A stretch of 43,822 nt of DNA from an uncultured Bacteroidota bacterium. Its GTDB lineage: Bacteria; Bacteroidota; Bacteroidia; Bacteroidales; F082. Shown piece after piece: positions 32,954-41,493 of the stretch (positions are counted from its first letter, which is position 1; every line of letters starts with the position of its first letter). The notes below the pieces were generated by a model. The model was not told the DNA's origin and searched no databases. It saw nothing but the letters and a program-made list of their open reading frames with translations. A program made the translations under genes and the position numbers. Location: NCBI GenBank assembly GCA_900542475.1, contig UQNO01000017.1, positions 1-43,822 on the forward strand. The letters run 5' to 3'.

Positions 32954-33364
32954 CTATTTTATTTCGTACGTGAACTTGCCATTCAGTTTGTCTTTGAAAA
33001 AATACAAAATCCCGTAATAAATTGCCACGACTCCGACACCGATGAGCGCGGCAATCCATTCTTTCATGGACAAGTTGCTGAGAATCACTATGATGGCGAC
33101 TAACAAGAACGCAGGAATGAAATATGCGAACAACGCCGCCTTGTTGCCCTGGTTGGCATTCATGATGATGCGTACCGGCTGGCCGACAATGAACTCCTTG
33201 TCTTCCGGCTTGGGCACCGTGACGCGCTTCTCTCGCATCTCCGACATCCCGCAAGCTGATTTGATGCCGCAAGAGCCACACATGCTTGAGCTAAATATCT
33301 CTATCTCAATGTCTTTGTCGTTTATCCCGACCACTACGCCTGGATGTGATACATGTTCGTTCAT
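32954..33364 (-). CDS. rseC: RseC/MucC family (SoxR-reducing system) protein
   Basis: A 136-residue membrane protein. The N-terminal soluble part has a cysteine cluster, SSMCGSCGIKSACGMSE (C-x2-C-x5-C), which could bind an Fe-S cluster or take part in redox chemistry. Two helices follow (about 75-125). RseC is commonly found next to rnf genes and is thought to assist or modulate the Rnf/Rsx complex; that is known family context, not visible here. The open frame extends 16 codons upstream into the promoter region, and ATG 33364 (MNEHVSHPG) is preferred. Confidence 0.9.
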   Translation of the reverse strand: MNEHVSHPGVVVGINDKDIEIEIFSSSMCGSCGIKSACGMSEMREKRVTVPKPEDKEFIVGQPVRIIMNANQGNKAALFAYFIPAFLLVAIIVILSNLSMKEWIAALIGVGVVAIYYGILYFFKDKLNGKFTYEIK

Positions 33365-33380
33365 AATGAAAAAATTTATG

Positions 33381-33388
33381 CAAAAATA
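33381..33388 (-). promoter_or_regulatory. Putative -7 box (TATTTTTG) for rseC
   Basis: The minus strand reads TATTTTTG, 16 bases before the rseC ATG. It is paired back-to-back with a plus-strand box at 33402-33409. Confidence 0.5.
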
Positions 33389-33401
33389 AGAAAAAAATTT
33401 A

Positions 33402-33409
33402 TATTTTTG
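33402..33409 (+). promoter_or_regulatory. Putative -7 box (TATTTTTG) for the YihY/BrkB gene
   Basis: TATTTTTG lies 18 bases before the ATG at 33428, divergent from the rseC box. The two promoters must overlap. Confidence 0.5.
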
Positions 33410-33427
33410 CATCGTTAAAATTGAATT

Positions 33428-34375
33428 ATGAAAATTGGGATAGAAAAATGTAAAAGAAAAGTCAAGTATTTGAAAATCAGACTAATACGATGGCTTAAGT
33501 CGATAACTTTCCCAGGCTTCCATGGCAAATCGTTCTATGAGGTGTTCACCTATTTTATCAACGGTTTTTCAAAGGGTTATCTCACCGACCGTGCGGCTGC
33601 CGTGGCTTTTAACGTGTTTTTGGCGATTTTTCCTGCCGTCATGGTGCTGTTCACATTGATTCCATATATGCCTCTTGAGGGAGTGAAAGAGATGATTGTT
33701 GACTTCATCTCAAGAGTGGTTCCGCAAAATATTGCCGGAAGAGTGGTGAATACCATCGACGAAATCATGTCGCATCAACATAATGCCTTGATGTCCATTG
33801 GTATAATAATGGCGTTTTATTTCAGCTCCGGAGCCATCAGGGCGTTCTTCAGAGGCTTCGACATGGGGGTCAACCATATCGGCAGACTGTCGATAGTGAG
33901 GATGTACGGCGGCGGATTGTTCACCACCTTGATACTCGGCTTGTTGCTGATAATATCAATAGTGCTGATAATTATGGGAAATAATTATCTGCCATGGCTT
34001 TTCAACAAGATTAATTTCTATAACAATTTCGTGATAAAATTGATAGACATTGGCAGATGGCTGCTCACAGTGTTCGTCCTGCTTGTCGCCATCTCGGTGC
34101 TTTATTATTTCGGAAATCCTTATAAAAACAGAAAATTCCGTTTGTTTACCCCGGGTACCATCATGTTTACACTCATGTTCATCTTGGGAACAATGGGATT
34201 TAACTACTATATTGTCAATTTTTCAAATTATAACGCGCTTTACGGCTCAATCGGCGGTCTTATCATCTTTATGATGTGGATGTATGTGAATTGTATCATC
34301 GTTCTGATTGGCTATGAATTGGACACGTCGATTTTCCTTGCGGAAAAACAGCTGTTAAATCAAAAAAATCATTAA
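33428..34375 (+). CDS. YihY/virulence factor BrkB family membrane protein
   Basis: A 315-residue inner-membrane protein with about six helices. LTDRAAAVAFNVFLAIFPAVM, LIDIGRWLLTVFVLLVAISVLYYFGNP, LYGSIGGLIIFMMWMYVNCIIVLIGYELD match the YihY/BrkB (formerly called RNase BN) family. Its biochemical role is uncertain; transport or envelope functions have been suggested. The ATG at 33428 follows a TATTTTTG box. It is followed 21 bases later by gpsA, which has its own possible promoter inside the gap. Confidence 0.92.
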   Translation: MKIGIEKCKRKVKYLKIRLIRWLKSITFPGFHGKSFYEVFTYFINGFSKGYLTDRAAAVAFNVFLAIFPAVMVLFTLIPYMPLEGVKEMIVDFISRVVPQNIAGRVVNTIDEIMSHQHNALMSIGIIMAFYFSSGAIRAFFRGFDMGVNHIGRLSIVRMYGGGLFTTLILGLLLIISIVLIIMGNNYLPWLFNKINFYNNFVIKLIDIGRWLLTVFVLLVAISVLYYFGNPYKNRKFRLFTPGTIMFTLMFILGTMGFNYYIVNFSNYNALYGSIGGLIIFMMWMYVNCIIVLIGYELDTSIFLAEKQLLNQKNH

Positions 34376-34380
34376 TTTTG
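34373..34380 (+). promoter_or_regulatory. Putative -7 box (TAATTTTG) for gpsA
   Basis: TAATTTTG overlaps the stop codon of the YihY/BrkB gene, 16 bases before the gpsA ATG. Confidence 0.4.
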
Positions 34381-34396
34381 CAAAAATTTTTTTAAA

Positions 34397-35371
34397 ATGC
34401 GGAAAATTGTTTTTATCGGAAGCGGAGCAATAGCCACGGCAATCGGTGATGTGCTCGCTCAAAAAAATAAAGACGAGATTTATTTGTTGTCTATTGAAGA
34501 CGAAGTGGTTGAGATGATTAATACGATGCATGTCAACTCTTTGTATTTCCCGAAATGTACGTTGAGTGAGAATCTTAAAGCGACGAAAGACAAGACGGTG
34601 CTTCTTGAGGCAAATGTCATTTTCCTTGCAATACCCTCCATGGCGGTTGTCGAATACCTCAGGGAGAACAAGGATTATATCAACCCCACTGCCTTGCTGG
34701 TAAATCTTGCCAAGGGTTTCGGTAGCGGCGACCAGATTATACCAGATAGCATTAAGTCATTTATATTCAATCCCTTCATGACATTAAAAGGCCCCTCTTT
34801 CGCTCGTGAAATCATCAACAGGCAAGATACAGGTCTTACGGCGGCGACATCTGATAAAGAGTTATACAAAATCATCACCAATGTGTTTTACGACACCTTT
34901 ATTCGTACCGATTTCACCACTGATGTCACCGGTGTGGAATACGCCTCAATCTTAAAAAATATCTACGCCATCGTTATCGGCATGGTCGACGCCAACTTTG
35001 ATTCGGCAAATCTGCGCTCTATCTTTATCACCAAGGCACTCAATGAGATGCGTCAACTAATCACCACTTTCGGAGGCGAAAGCAGCACCATGTATAAATA
35101 TTGCGGCTTCGGTGATTTCTCGTTGACATCTCTCAACGACATGAGCCGAAACCGCACACTCGGACTTCTCATAGGAAAAGGCTTCTTCAACAATTATATG
35201 TCTGACAGCGTGGTGCTGGAGGGTCGTATGGCTGTAGATGTGTTTCATAAGAAACTTATTGATAATCATATTGATACAAATGATTATCCTTTAATGAGCG
35301 AACTTTATCATGTGTTGAATGACAAAGATTATCCGACGCGTAATTTCGTCAAGAACATTCTGAAAAACTGA
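34397..35371 (+). CDS. gpsA: NAD(P)-dependent glycerol-3-phosphate dehydrogenase-like protein
   Basis: A 324-residue cytoplasmic enzyme expected to reduce dihydroxyacetone phosphate to sn-glycerol 3-phosphate for phospholipids. The Rossmann motif is FIGSGAIATAIGDVL. VIFLAIPSMAVVEYL, LVNLAKGFG, LKGPSFAREI and YASILKNIYAIVIGM (catalytic lysine region) are typical. YCGFGDFSLTSLNDMSRNRTLG matches the family's C-terminal signature. Some positions are divergent (the GIE motif is not seen), so a specialised paralogue cannot be excluded. Its TGA shares one base with the flippase ATG. Confidence 0.85.
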   Translation: MRKIVFIGSGAIATAIGDVLAQKNKDEIYLLSIEDEVVEMINTMHVNSLYFPKCTLSENLKATKDKTVLLEANVIFLAIPSMAVVEYLRENKDYINPTALLVNLAKGFGSGDQIIPDSIKSFIFNPFMTLKGPSFAREIINRQDTGLTAATSDKELYKIITNVFYDTFIRTDFTTDVTGVEYASILKNIYAIVIGMVDANFDSANLRSIFITKALNEMRQLITTFGGESSTMYKYCGFGDFSLTSLNDMSRNRTLGLLIGKGFFNNYMSDSVVLEGRMAVDVFHKKLIDNHIDTNDYPLMSELYHVLNDKDYPTRNFVKNILKN

Positions 35372-36891
35372 TGGGGATAGTAGTACGACAGAGCATTAAA
35401 GGTACATTGATGAACTACCTCGGCGTTGCTGTGGGGTTTGTCACCACTTTCTTTGTGATGACAAAATACCTCACGCAGGAGGAGATAGGTCTCACTCGTG
35501 TCATGGCTGACGCCGCCTTGCTGCTGTCGGGACTCGCCGCACTTGGAACCAACACCTCGGCGATGCGATACTACCCTTATTTTAAAGACAACGAGAGCCG
35601 CGACCATGGATTTTTCGGCTGGACACTCATCGTGCCTGCCGTCGGATTTGTCATTTTTACTATATTGTTTTTTGTCTTTAAAGATACCTTAATCAATAAG
35701 TTCGATGACGAGTCGCCTTTGTTCGTCGATTATATGTACCTCGTCATTCCGATGGCGTTTTTCATGATGTACATGACGGTGTTCGAGACTAACGCCAACT
35801 TGCTCATGCGCATCGTCGTTCCGAAATTCGTGCGCGAGGTGGGAGTGAGGCTTTTTACTTTGGGTGATTACATTTTGTATATCACCGGTGTCATCAGCTT
35901 AGATGGTATGGTGATAGGTCTCTGCTTGGCATACGTCGTCGCTACATTGCTGAATATCATATACTTGCTTTGTTTGTCAAAGATTAGTTTCAAGATAGAG
36001 CCAGGACATGTTACGCCATGGCTGCGCAGGGATTTTTTGTTTTACACCATTTTTCTTGCTGTCGCGGCAGTAGTCGGAAATATCATACCGAGTCTGAACA
36101 CGTTCTTCATCTCCGCACAGATGGGGCTTGCCGTGACGGGAATCTATACCATCGCGTCGTATATGGCGAATCTGGTGGAAATGCCATATCGCTCGGTGTC
36201 GGCAATATCCCGCCCGATTATATCGCAGGCGATGAAAGACAATGATACTCAACGGGCGGCGATGTTGTGTAAAAGCGTTTCGCTGCATCAATTGATAGCC
36301 GGTGCATTCGTGTTCTTCGTCATCTGGATTAATATCGATCTCTTTTTTGAACTGCTTCCAAACGGTGAGAAATATATCGATGGAAAATGGGTTTTCTTCC
36401 TCCTTGGTCTTGCTAAATTAGTCAACTCATCACTGAATATCGGCGTTACGGTGCTGAGCTACTCAAGGTGGTATTACCTGCAACTTGTCTTTACCGCAAT
36501 ACTTACGGTCAGTGCTATCATCTTGAATAACAAACTGATACCGATTTGGGGAATGACGGGCGCGGCATGGTCGTCAATAATCTCGTACTCCATATATTAT
36601 TTGTTTTTGCTGTCGCTGATTATCTGGAAAACAGGCGTTTCGCCATTCTCGTGGAAAGAGGTCTTAATAGTGATAATAATGATGACTTTGTTCGTAATAA
36701 ATTGGTTGATGAATCGTTATGTCTCAAACTGGATGATGGAATCGCTTGGCAATGAGATGTGGAGTAAAATAGTCGAAGCAATGTTGAGAACCGGAATTAT
36801 TGTGGTTTTTGGTTTGACAATTATATATTATACGAAAATATCAAAGGAAATAAATGAAATTATCAACAAAGTGTTTCATCATTTCGACTGA
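35371..36891 (+). CDS. Polysaccharide/oligosaccharide flippase family (Wzx-like) membrane protein
   Basis: A 506-residue protein with about 14 membrane helices, in the MATE/polysaccharide-transport fold. The N-terminus (RQSIKGTLMNYLGVAVGFV, TQEEIGLTRV) and the central SAQMGLAVTGIYTIASYMANLVEMP are characteristic of O-antigen or capsule flippases. It probably moves lipid-linked sugars across the inner membrane. It is translationally coupled to gpsA. The glycosyltransferase and methyltransferase genes at 39.5-41.4 kb may serve the same pathway, although the metal-type receptor genes intervene. The last codons lie within a dispersed-repeat-like sequence. Confidence 0.87.
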   Translation: MGIVVRQSIKGTLMNYLGVAVGFVTTFFVMTKYLTQEEIGLTRVMADAALLLSGLAALGTNTSAMRYYPYFKDNESRDHGFFGWTLIVPAVGFVIFTILFFVFKDTLINKFDDESPLFVDYMYLVIPMAFFMMYMTVFETNANLLMRIVVPKFVREVGVRLFTLGDYILYITGVISLDGMVIGLCLAYVVATLLNIIYLLCLSKISFKIEPGHVTPWLRRDFLFYTIFLAVAAVVGNIIPSLNTFFISAQMGLAVTGIYTIASYMANLVEMPYRSVSAISRPIISQAMKDNDTQRAAMLCKSVSLHQLIAGAFVFFVIWINIDLFFELLPNGEKYIDGKWVFFLLGLAKLVNSSLNIGVTVLSYSRWYYLQLVFTAILTVSAIILNNKLIPIWGMTGAAWSSIISYSIYYLFLLSLIIWKTGVSPFSWKEVLIVIIMMTLFVINWLMNRYVSNWMMESLGNEMWSKIVEAMLRTGIIVVFGLTIIYYTKISKEINEIINKVFHHFD

Positions 36892-36918
36892 AACGAAGTT
36901 GAATGGAGAAATCGTTTT
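36880..36918 (+). repeat. Dispersed-repeat-like element, CATTTCGACTGAAACGAAG
   Basis: The sequence from CATTTCGACTGAAACGAAG to GGAGAAATC resembles an intergenic element that I recall as common in Bacteroidetes genomes. It supplies the last codons and the stop of the flippase. A diverged relative starts near 3549 (TGTCATTTCGAGC ... GATTTCTC). It should be checked by nucleotide search. Confidence 0.4.
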
Positions 36919-36933
36919 TAAATCAAACATTGG

Positions 36934-39135
36934 ATGAAAAAAAATATTATAATGTCTGTCGGGCTGTTTTTGCTGACGATTACATCGTTTGCCCAGCTCA
37001 AAGGAGTCGTCAGGGACTCAAATGGCGAGGCTCTCGTCGGGGCCAATGTGGTGTGGCAGGGTACTAACTCCGGTACTACTACCGACGCCAACGGTGCTTT
37101 TGTGTTGAACAAAAATAAAGATGTCTCATATTTAGTTACATCTTTTGTGGGTTTCCAAAATGACACCACTTTATGTGAAAGTGTTGATTATGTGGAAATT
37201 ACGCTTAAAGGCGAGATAACTTTGGACCAAATCGTTGTCAAGTCTTCACGTCCGGGCCGGATTCAGTCGAGAGGTGTGGCAAATATTGAGATTATAACTA
37301 ACACTGAACTATGTCGTGCCGCCTGCTGCAATCTTGGTGAAAGTTTCTCGACAAATCCTTCTGTCGATGTGAATTATGCCGATGCCGCTACAGGCGCAAA
37401 GCAAATCAAACTCCTCGGATTGTCAGGTGGTTACGTCCAGATGCTGACAGAAAATATACCTGCATACAGAGGTGCGGCGGCGCCTTTTTCGCTTGGATAT
37501 ATCCCGGGGCCATGGATGCACTCAATACAAGTGTCGAAAGGCGCGGCTACAGTGAAAAACGGCTATGAGTCAATTACCGGACAAATCAATGTGGAATATC
37601 TGAAATCTCAAGCAGACGAGGAACTCGACGTGAATCTGTATCTCGACAATCACCTGAAATTTGAAACAAATATCGAAGGAAATATTCATCTCAACGATGC
37701 ATTAAGTACCGGATTATTATTGCATTACGAGAATTTGTCGATGGAGCACGACGGCAACAACGACGGTTTTATGGATATGCCAAAAGTGCGGCAGTTTAAC
37801 GTGATGAACCGCTGGATGTATAATAAAGACCATTACATCATGCAAGTCGCCGTTAAAGCGCTGAAAGAGGATAGAAAGGGCGGCCAGATTGACAATCCGC
37901 ATAACAATACAAGCGACACGACCTATCAGCCTTATGCGATAAATATTGAAACGGAACGTTACGAGGCTTTCGTTAAAAACGCCTATATCATCGATGAAAT
38001 CCACAACACTAACGTGGCTTTAATCTTGTCTGGATCAAATCATAAGATGAATTCTCTTTATGGTCCAAGGACTTACGATGTGAACGAGGACAATGTTTAT
38101 GCGCAACTGCTTTTTGAGACAGAGTTTACCCCGAGTCATAGCCTGTCTGCCGGATTGTTGTATAATTATGACGGCTTTTCCGAGAGTTTCCTGTCGCAGC
38201 CGAGTATCATGACGACAGAAAACACCGGAGGCGCGCACGCCCAATACACTTTCAATTATGACGATAGATTTGTGTTTATGGCGGGTGTTCGTGGCGACTA
38301 CAGTGATTTATACGGTATGTTTTACACTCCCCGCGCTCATGTTAAATGGACTGTCAACGACTTGTTAAAATTGCGCTTTTCGGCAGGAAAAGGCTACCGT
38401 ACACCTCGTCCTTTGCTCGAAAACTATAATCTCATGGCAAGTAGTCGTAGTATAAATATTGATGACAACCTGAAACAAGAAGAGGCCTGGAACTTCGGCT
38501 CAAGTGCTGCTTTTGATATAGATATCTTTGAAAAGTGTCTGACAATCAATATGGAATACTATTATACTAATTTTGTGAACCAACTTGTGATTGATATGGA
38601 TACCGATCCTCATGCAATTCGTTTTGCAAACCTCGACGGGATTTCATATTCGCATACCTTCCAAATTGACGCGACATATCCGTTTTTCGACGGCTTCTCT
38701 TTGACGGGGGCGTTCAGGTTAAATGATGTGAAAACCACTGTCAACGGAGTGCTCAGGGAACGTCCTCTCACCAGTCGTTACAAAGGATTGCTGACGGCTA
38801 CATATAAAAATCCTCTTGAGATATGGCAGTTCGATGTGACTATGCAGTTCAATGGCGGCGGTCGTATGCCCGACCCATACATGATGGCTGACGGCACTAT
38901 GTCGTGGAATGACTCGTTCGACAGCTATGCGCTGCTTAACGCGCAGATACTCCGATGGTTCCGTTGGGGAAATGTGTATGTGGGCGCTGAAAATATCACT
39001 AATTACAAACAAACTAACCCGATTATCGACAGCCAAAATCCTTTTGGCGACAATTTTGACGCCACCATGATTTGCGCTCCTATAGATGGAATAATGTTTT
39101 ATGCTGGAATAAAATGGAAATTATCAAAATATTAA
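36934..39135 (+). CDS. TonB-dependent receptor with a cysteine-marked plug domain
   Basis: A 733-residue outer-membrane receptor. A signal peptide (ending SFAQ, about 1-20) is followed by a carboxypeptidase-regulatory-like domain (about 21-95, LKGVVRDSNGEALVGANV). The plug domain covers about 100-215 and the beta-barrel runs to the C-terminus. The plug has an unusual cysteine set, CRAACCNLGESF (Cys127, Cys131, Cys132). Conserved plug motifs are KLLGLSGGYVQMLTENIP and VSKGAATVKNGYESITGQINVEY. A periplasmic HMA-domain gene starts five bases after its stop, so a heavy-metal (perhaps copper) or metal-complex substrate is likely; this is inference from context. No promoter box is obvious in the 42-base gap. 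Confidence 0.92.
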   Translation: MKKNIIMSVGLFLLTITSFAQLKGVVRDSNGEALVGANVVWQGTNSGTTTDANGAFVLNKNKDVSYLVTSFVGFQNDTTLCESVDYVEITLKGEITLDQIVVKSSRPGRIQSRGVANIEIITNTELCRAACCNLGESFSTNPSVDVNYADAATGAKQIKLLGLSGGYVQMLTENIPAYRGAAAPFSLGYIPGPWMHSIQVSKGAATVKNGYESITGQINVEYLKSQADEELDVNLYLDNHLKFETNIEGNIHLNDALSTGLLLHYENLSMEHDGNNDGFMDMPKVRQFNVMNRWMYNKDHYIMQVAVKALKEDRKGGQIDNPHNNTSDTTYQPYAINIETERYEAFVKNAYIIDEIHNTNVALILSGSNHKMNSLYGPRTYDVNEDNVYAQLLFETEFTPSHSLSAGLLYNYDGFSESFLSQPSIMTTENTGGAHAQYTFNYDDRFVFMAGVRGDYSDLYGMFYTPRAHVKWTVNDLLKLRFSAGKGYRTPRPLLENYNLMASSRSINIDDNLKQEEAWNFGSSAAFDIDIFEKCLTINMEYYYTNFVNQLVIDMDTDPHAIRFANLDGISYSHTFQIDATYPFFDGFSLTGAFRLNDVKTTVNGVLRERPLTSRYKGLLTATYKNPLEIWQFDVTMQFNGGGRMPDPYMMADGTMSWNDSFDSYALLNAQILRWFRWGNVYVGAENITNYKQTNPIIDSQNPFGDNFDATMICAPIDGIMFYAGIKWKLSKY

Positions 39136-39140
39136 TATCT

Positions 39141-39470
39141 ATGAAAAAAATAGTTTTATTGACATCTGCACTGTTTTTGGCTTTTCTGTTACAAGCTCAA
39201 ACGAAGAATAGTGAAGTCGTGTTTTCAACTGAACCCGAGATTGAGTGCCAAAGCTGTGTGAAACGTATTAAAGACAACCTTCGTTTTGAGAAGGGGGTGA
39301 AGGCTATAAACCCTGACATGAATGCAAATCTCGTTACAATTCAATATGATGGCGGGAAAACAAACCCTGAAAAGTTGCAAAAGGCATTGGCGAAAATAGG
39401 GTATAAGGCAACTGTTGTCGTGCCAGAAGAGAAGAAAGAAACTGAAGAGAAGAAAGAAAACAATAATTAA
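39141..39470 (+). CDS. Periplasmic heavy-metal-associated (HMA) domain protein
   Basis: A 109-residue protein with a signal peptide (MKKIVLLTSALFLAFLLQAQ) and one HMA fold. The metal-binding motif is ECQSCVKRIK (Cys36 and Cys39, C-x2-C). The next secondary elements, FEKGVKAINPDMNANLVTIQY and LQKALAKIGYKATVV, match MerP/CopZ-like domains. The C-terminal tail is a Glu/Lys-rich low-complexity stretch. The open frame begins further upstream inside the receptor gene, but ATG 39141 gives the signal peptide. It probably hands a metal to or from the receptor or an inner-membrane pump. Confidence 0.9.
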   Translation: MKKIVLLTSALFLAFLLQAQTKNSEVVFSTEPEIECQSCVKRIKDNLRFEKGVKAINPDMNANLVTIQYDGGKTNPEKLQKALAKIGYKATVVVPEEKKETEEKKENNN

Positions 39471-39522
39471 TACCCGTGAAGACGCGATGCCTTGCATCTG
39501 TTTGTGACACGGTATATCAATT

Positions 39523-40647
39523 ATGCGTATAATAATTGTCGGAACATCATACCCTTATAGAGGTGGTATCGCTGCGTTCACCGACAGACTCGCAGTCGAG
39601 TTTGTCAAGGAAGGTATTGATGTCGAGGTGGTTACATTCAAACTCCAGTATCCGTCGTTCCTGTTTCCAGGCAAGACACAGTTTTCCGACGCTGATGCTC
39701 CGGTTGGCTTTTCAATAGAACGTAAAATAAACTCTATCAATCCATTGAATTGGATAAAGGTGGGAAAGGAGATACGTGGAAAGAACCCGGATATAGTGAT
39801 TTTCACTTATTGGATGTCGTTTTTCGCCCCTTGTCTTGGCAAAATTGCAAGGTTTATTAAACGAAACCGTCATTCAAAGTGTATTGGTTTGATACACAAT
39901 ATGATACCTCATGAAAAATCTGTTCTTGACAAGTTGTTCACCCCTTGTTTCGTGAAGGCTGTGGACGGCTTTGTGACACTCTCTCAATCAGTGCTGAATG
40001 ACGTGGCATCACTTGATAAACAAGGAAAACCCAAATGTATGGTTCCGCATCCTTTGTACGACCATTTCGGCAAGATGGAAGATAAAATATCGGCAATCAA
40101 TAAGTTAAGTCTTGATGTCAACTATCGGTATCTGTTGTTCTTCGGCCTCGTCCGCGCCTATAAGGGCCTTGACTGGCTTTTGGAAGCTTTCGCCGACGCG
40201 CGTTTGAGAAAATATTCCCTGAAACTGCTTGTCGTCGGTGAGTTCTATGATGACCCGAAGCCGTACTATGAACAGATTGAACGCATGGGATTGAGTGAAA
40301 ATGTCATAGTCGTCAATAGGTATATACCGGATAACGAAGTGCGGGATTATTTCAACGCCGCCGACATCGTTGTGCAGCCATACAAATCGGCAACGCAAAG
40401 TGGAATCACGCAAATAGCCTATCATTTTGAGAAACCAATGCTTGTTACCGATACCGGTGGTCTGAAAGAAATCATTCCCGATGGGAAAGTTGGTTATGTG
40501 GTTGAACCTCAGCCCATTGCGATAGCCGACGCATTGGTGGATTTTTTCGAGAACGACCGTTATGATTCATTCACGGAAGAGGTGAAAAAGGAGAAGGAAA
40601 AATATAAGTGGTCTAATATGACGGCTGCAATAAAAAGTTTGTTATGA
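39523..40647 (+). CDS. GT4-type glycosyltransferase
   Basis: A 374-residue GT-B fold enzyme that transfers an activated sugar. The N-terminal domain starts IIIVGTSYPYRGGIAAFTDRL, with the glycine-rich acceptor loop. The C-terminal domain shows LLFFGLVRAYKGLDWLLEAF, a middle VVNRYIPDNEVRDYFNAADIVVQPYKSATQSG (nucleotide-sugar contacts) and LVTDTGGLKEII. Donor and acceptor cannot be predicted. Its TGA region overlaps the methyltransferase start by four bases (ATGA). A short imperfect palindrome lies upstream. Confidence 0.9.
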   Translation: MRIIIVGTSYPYRGGIAAFTDRLAVEFVKEGIDVEVVTFKLQYPSFLFPGKTQFSDADAPVGFSIERKINSINPLNWIKVGKEIRGKNPDIVIFTYWMSFFAPCLGKIARFIKRNRHSKCIGLIHNMIPHEKSVLDKLFTPCFVKAVDGFVTLSQSVLNDVASLDKQGKPKCMVPHPLYDHFGKMEDKISAINKLSLDVNYRYLLFFGLVRAYKGLDWLLEAFADARLRKYSLKLLVVGEFYDDPKPYYEQIERMGLSENVIVVNRYIPDNEVRDYFNAADIVVQPYKSATQSGITQIAYHFEKPMLVTDTGGLKEIIPDGKVGYVVEPQPIAIADALVDFFENDRYDSFTEEVKKEKEKYKWSNMTAAIKSLL

Positions 40648-41414
40648 AGAAGTTAATCGCTTTGTTTACAGGGATATTCCCGCGTCAGACGTTGATTCGC
40701 TTCAGTGCCTTGTTCAGTTTCCTAATTCGTCCGTTGTATATTGGAAATAAGGTCGAGTGTCCTGTCTGCGGCAAGCATTTTCGCAAGTTTCTGCCCTATG
40801 GTTACGGCAAGGCGATGGACAACCGTATGTGTCCCAATTGTCTCTCGCTTGAGCGTCATCGTCTGCTTTGGCTGTATCTGAAAGAGAAAACCGGATTTTT
40901 CACCGATAATTTGAAAGTGCTGCATTTTGCACCGGAACAGCCTTTCATCAAGCGATTTAAAGCTTTGAAAAACCTTGACTACACTACTGCCGACCTCGAT
41001 TCGCCAATTGCCGACCTGCATATTGATGTAACCAATATTGATCTTCCTGATAATCAATATGACGTGGTGATATGCAACCATGTCCTGGAACATGTAGATA
41101 ACGTGAACCAGGCTTTTTCCGAGATAAAACGTATCCTTAAACAGGGAGGTTGGGCTGTTCTCTTGGTTCCGATTAATCCAAATGTTGACACCTGGGAAGA
41201 TGCTTCTATCACGAATCCTGAAGAACGCAAGCGTTGTTTCGGTCAGTATGACCATGTCAGGCAGTTCGGTCGAGATTATGCTCAAGTGCTTGAAAATGCC
41301 GGCTTTGCCGTTGATGCCGACCGCCTATATTACGAGCTTGCGGAAGAACAACGAAGCAGAATGCGACTCGCCCGACCCGGGGAGGAAATTGTTTACATAG
41401 TGAGAAAAACATAA
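40644..41414 (+). CDS. SAM-dependent methyltransferase with an N-terminal CxxC zinc-ribbon-like segment
   Basis: A 256-residue protein. A zinc-ribbon-like pair of CxxC motifs, ECPVCG and MCPNC, is at about 32-68. A class I methyltransferase domain (Methyltransf_11 type) follows, with LKVLHFAPEQPF, VTNIDLPDNQYDVVICNHVLEHV and KRILKQGGWAVLLVPIN. It is translationally coupled to the glycosyltransferase, so it may methylate a sugar or a lipid-linked intermediate. The substrate is unknown. Confidence 0.88.
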   Translation: MKKLIALFTGIFPRQTLIRFSALFSFLIRPLYIGNKVECPVCGKHFRKFLPYGYGKAMDNRMCPNCLSLERHRLLWLYLKEKTGFFTDNLKVLHFAPEQPFIKRFKALKNLDYTTADLDSPIADLHIDVTNIDLPDNQYDVVICNHVLEHVDNVNQAFSEIKRILKQGGWAVLLVPINPNVDTWEDASITNPEERKRCFGQYDHVRQFGRDYAQVLENAGFAVDADRLYYELAEEQRSRMRLARPGEEIVYIVRKT

Positions 41415-41422
41415 TAAAAGTA

Positions 41423-41455
41423 TAGAGACACACTTCTTGCGATAGCGTGTCTCTA
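41423..41455. terminator. Hairpin between convergent genes
   Basis: TAGAGACAC and GTGTCTCTA form a perfect 9-bp stem with a 15-base loop between the methyltransferase (plus) and pruA (minus) genes. No long T-run follows. It belongs to the same loose palindrome family seen near 6804, 13865 and 39484. Confidence 0.6.
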
Positions 41456-41493
41456 CAATGTTTGGTTGCGTTATCCGCAAAATCTGTGCGGGA

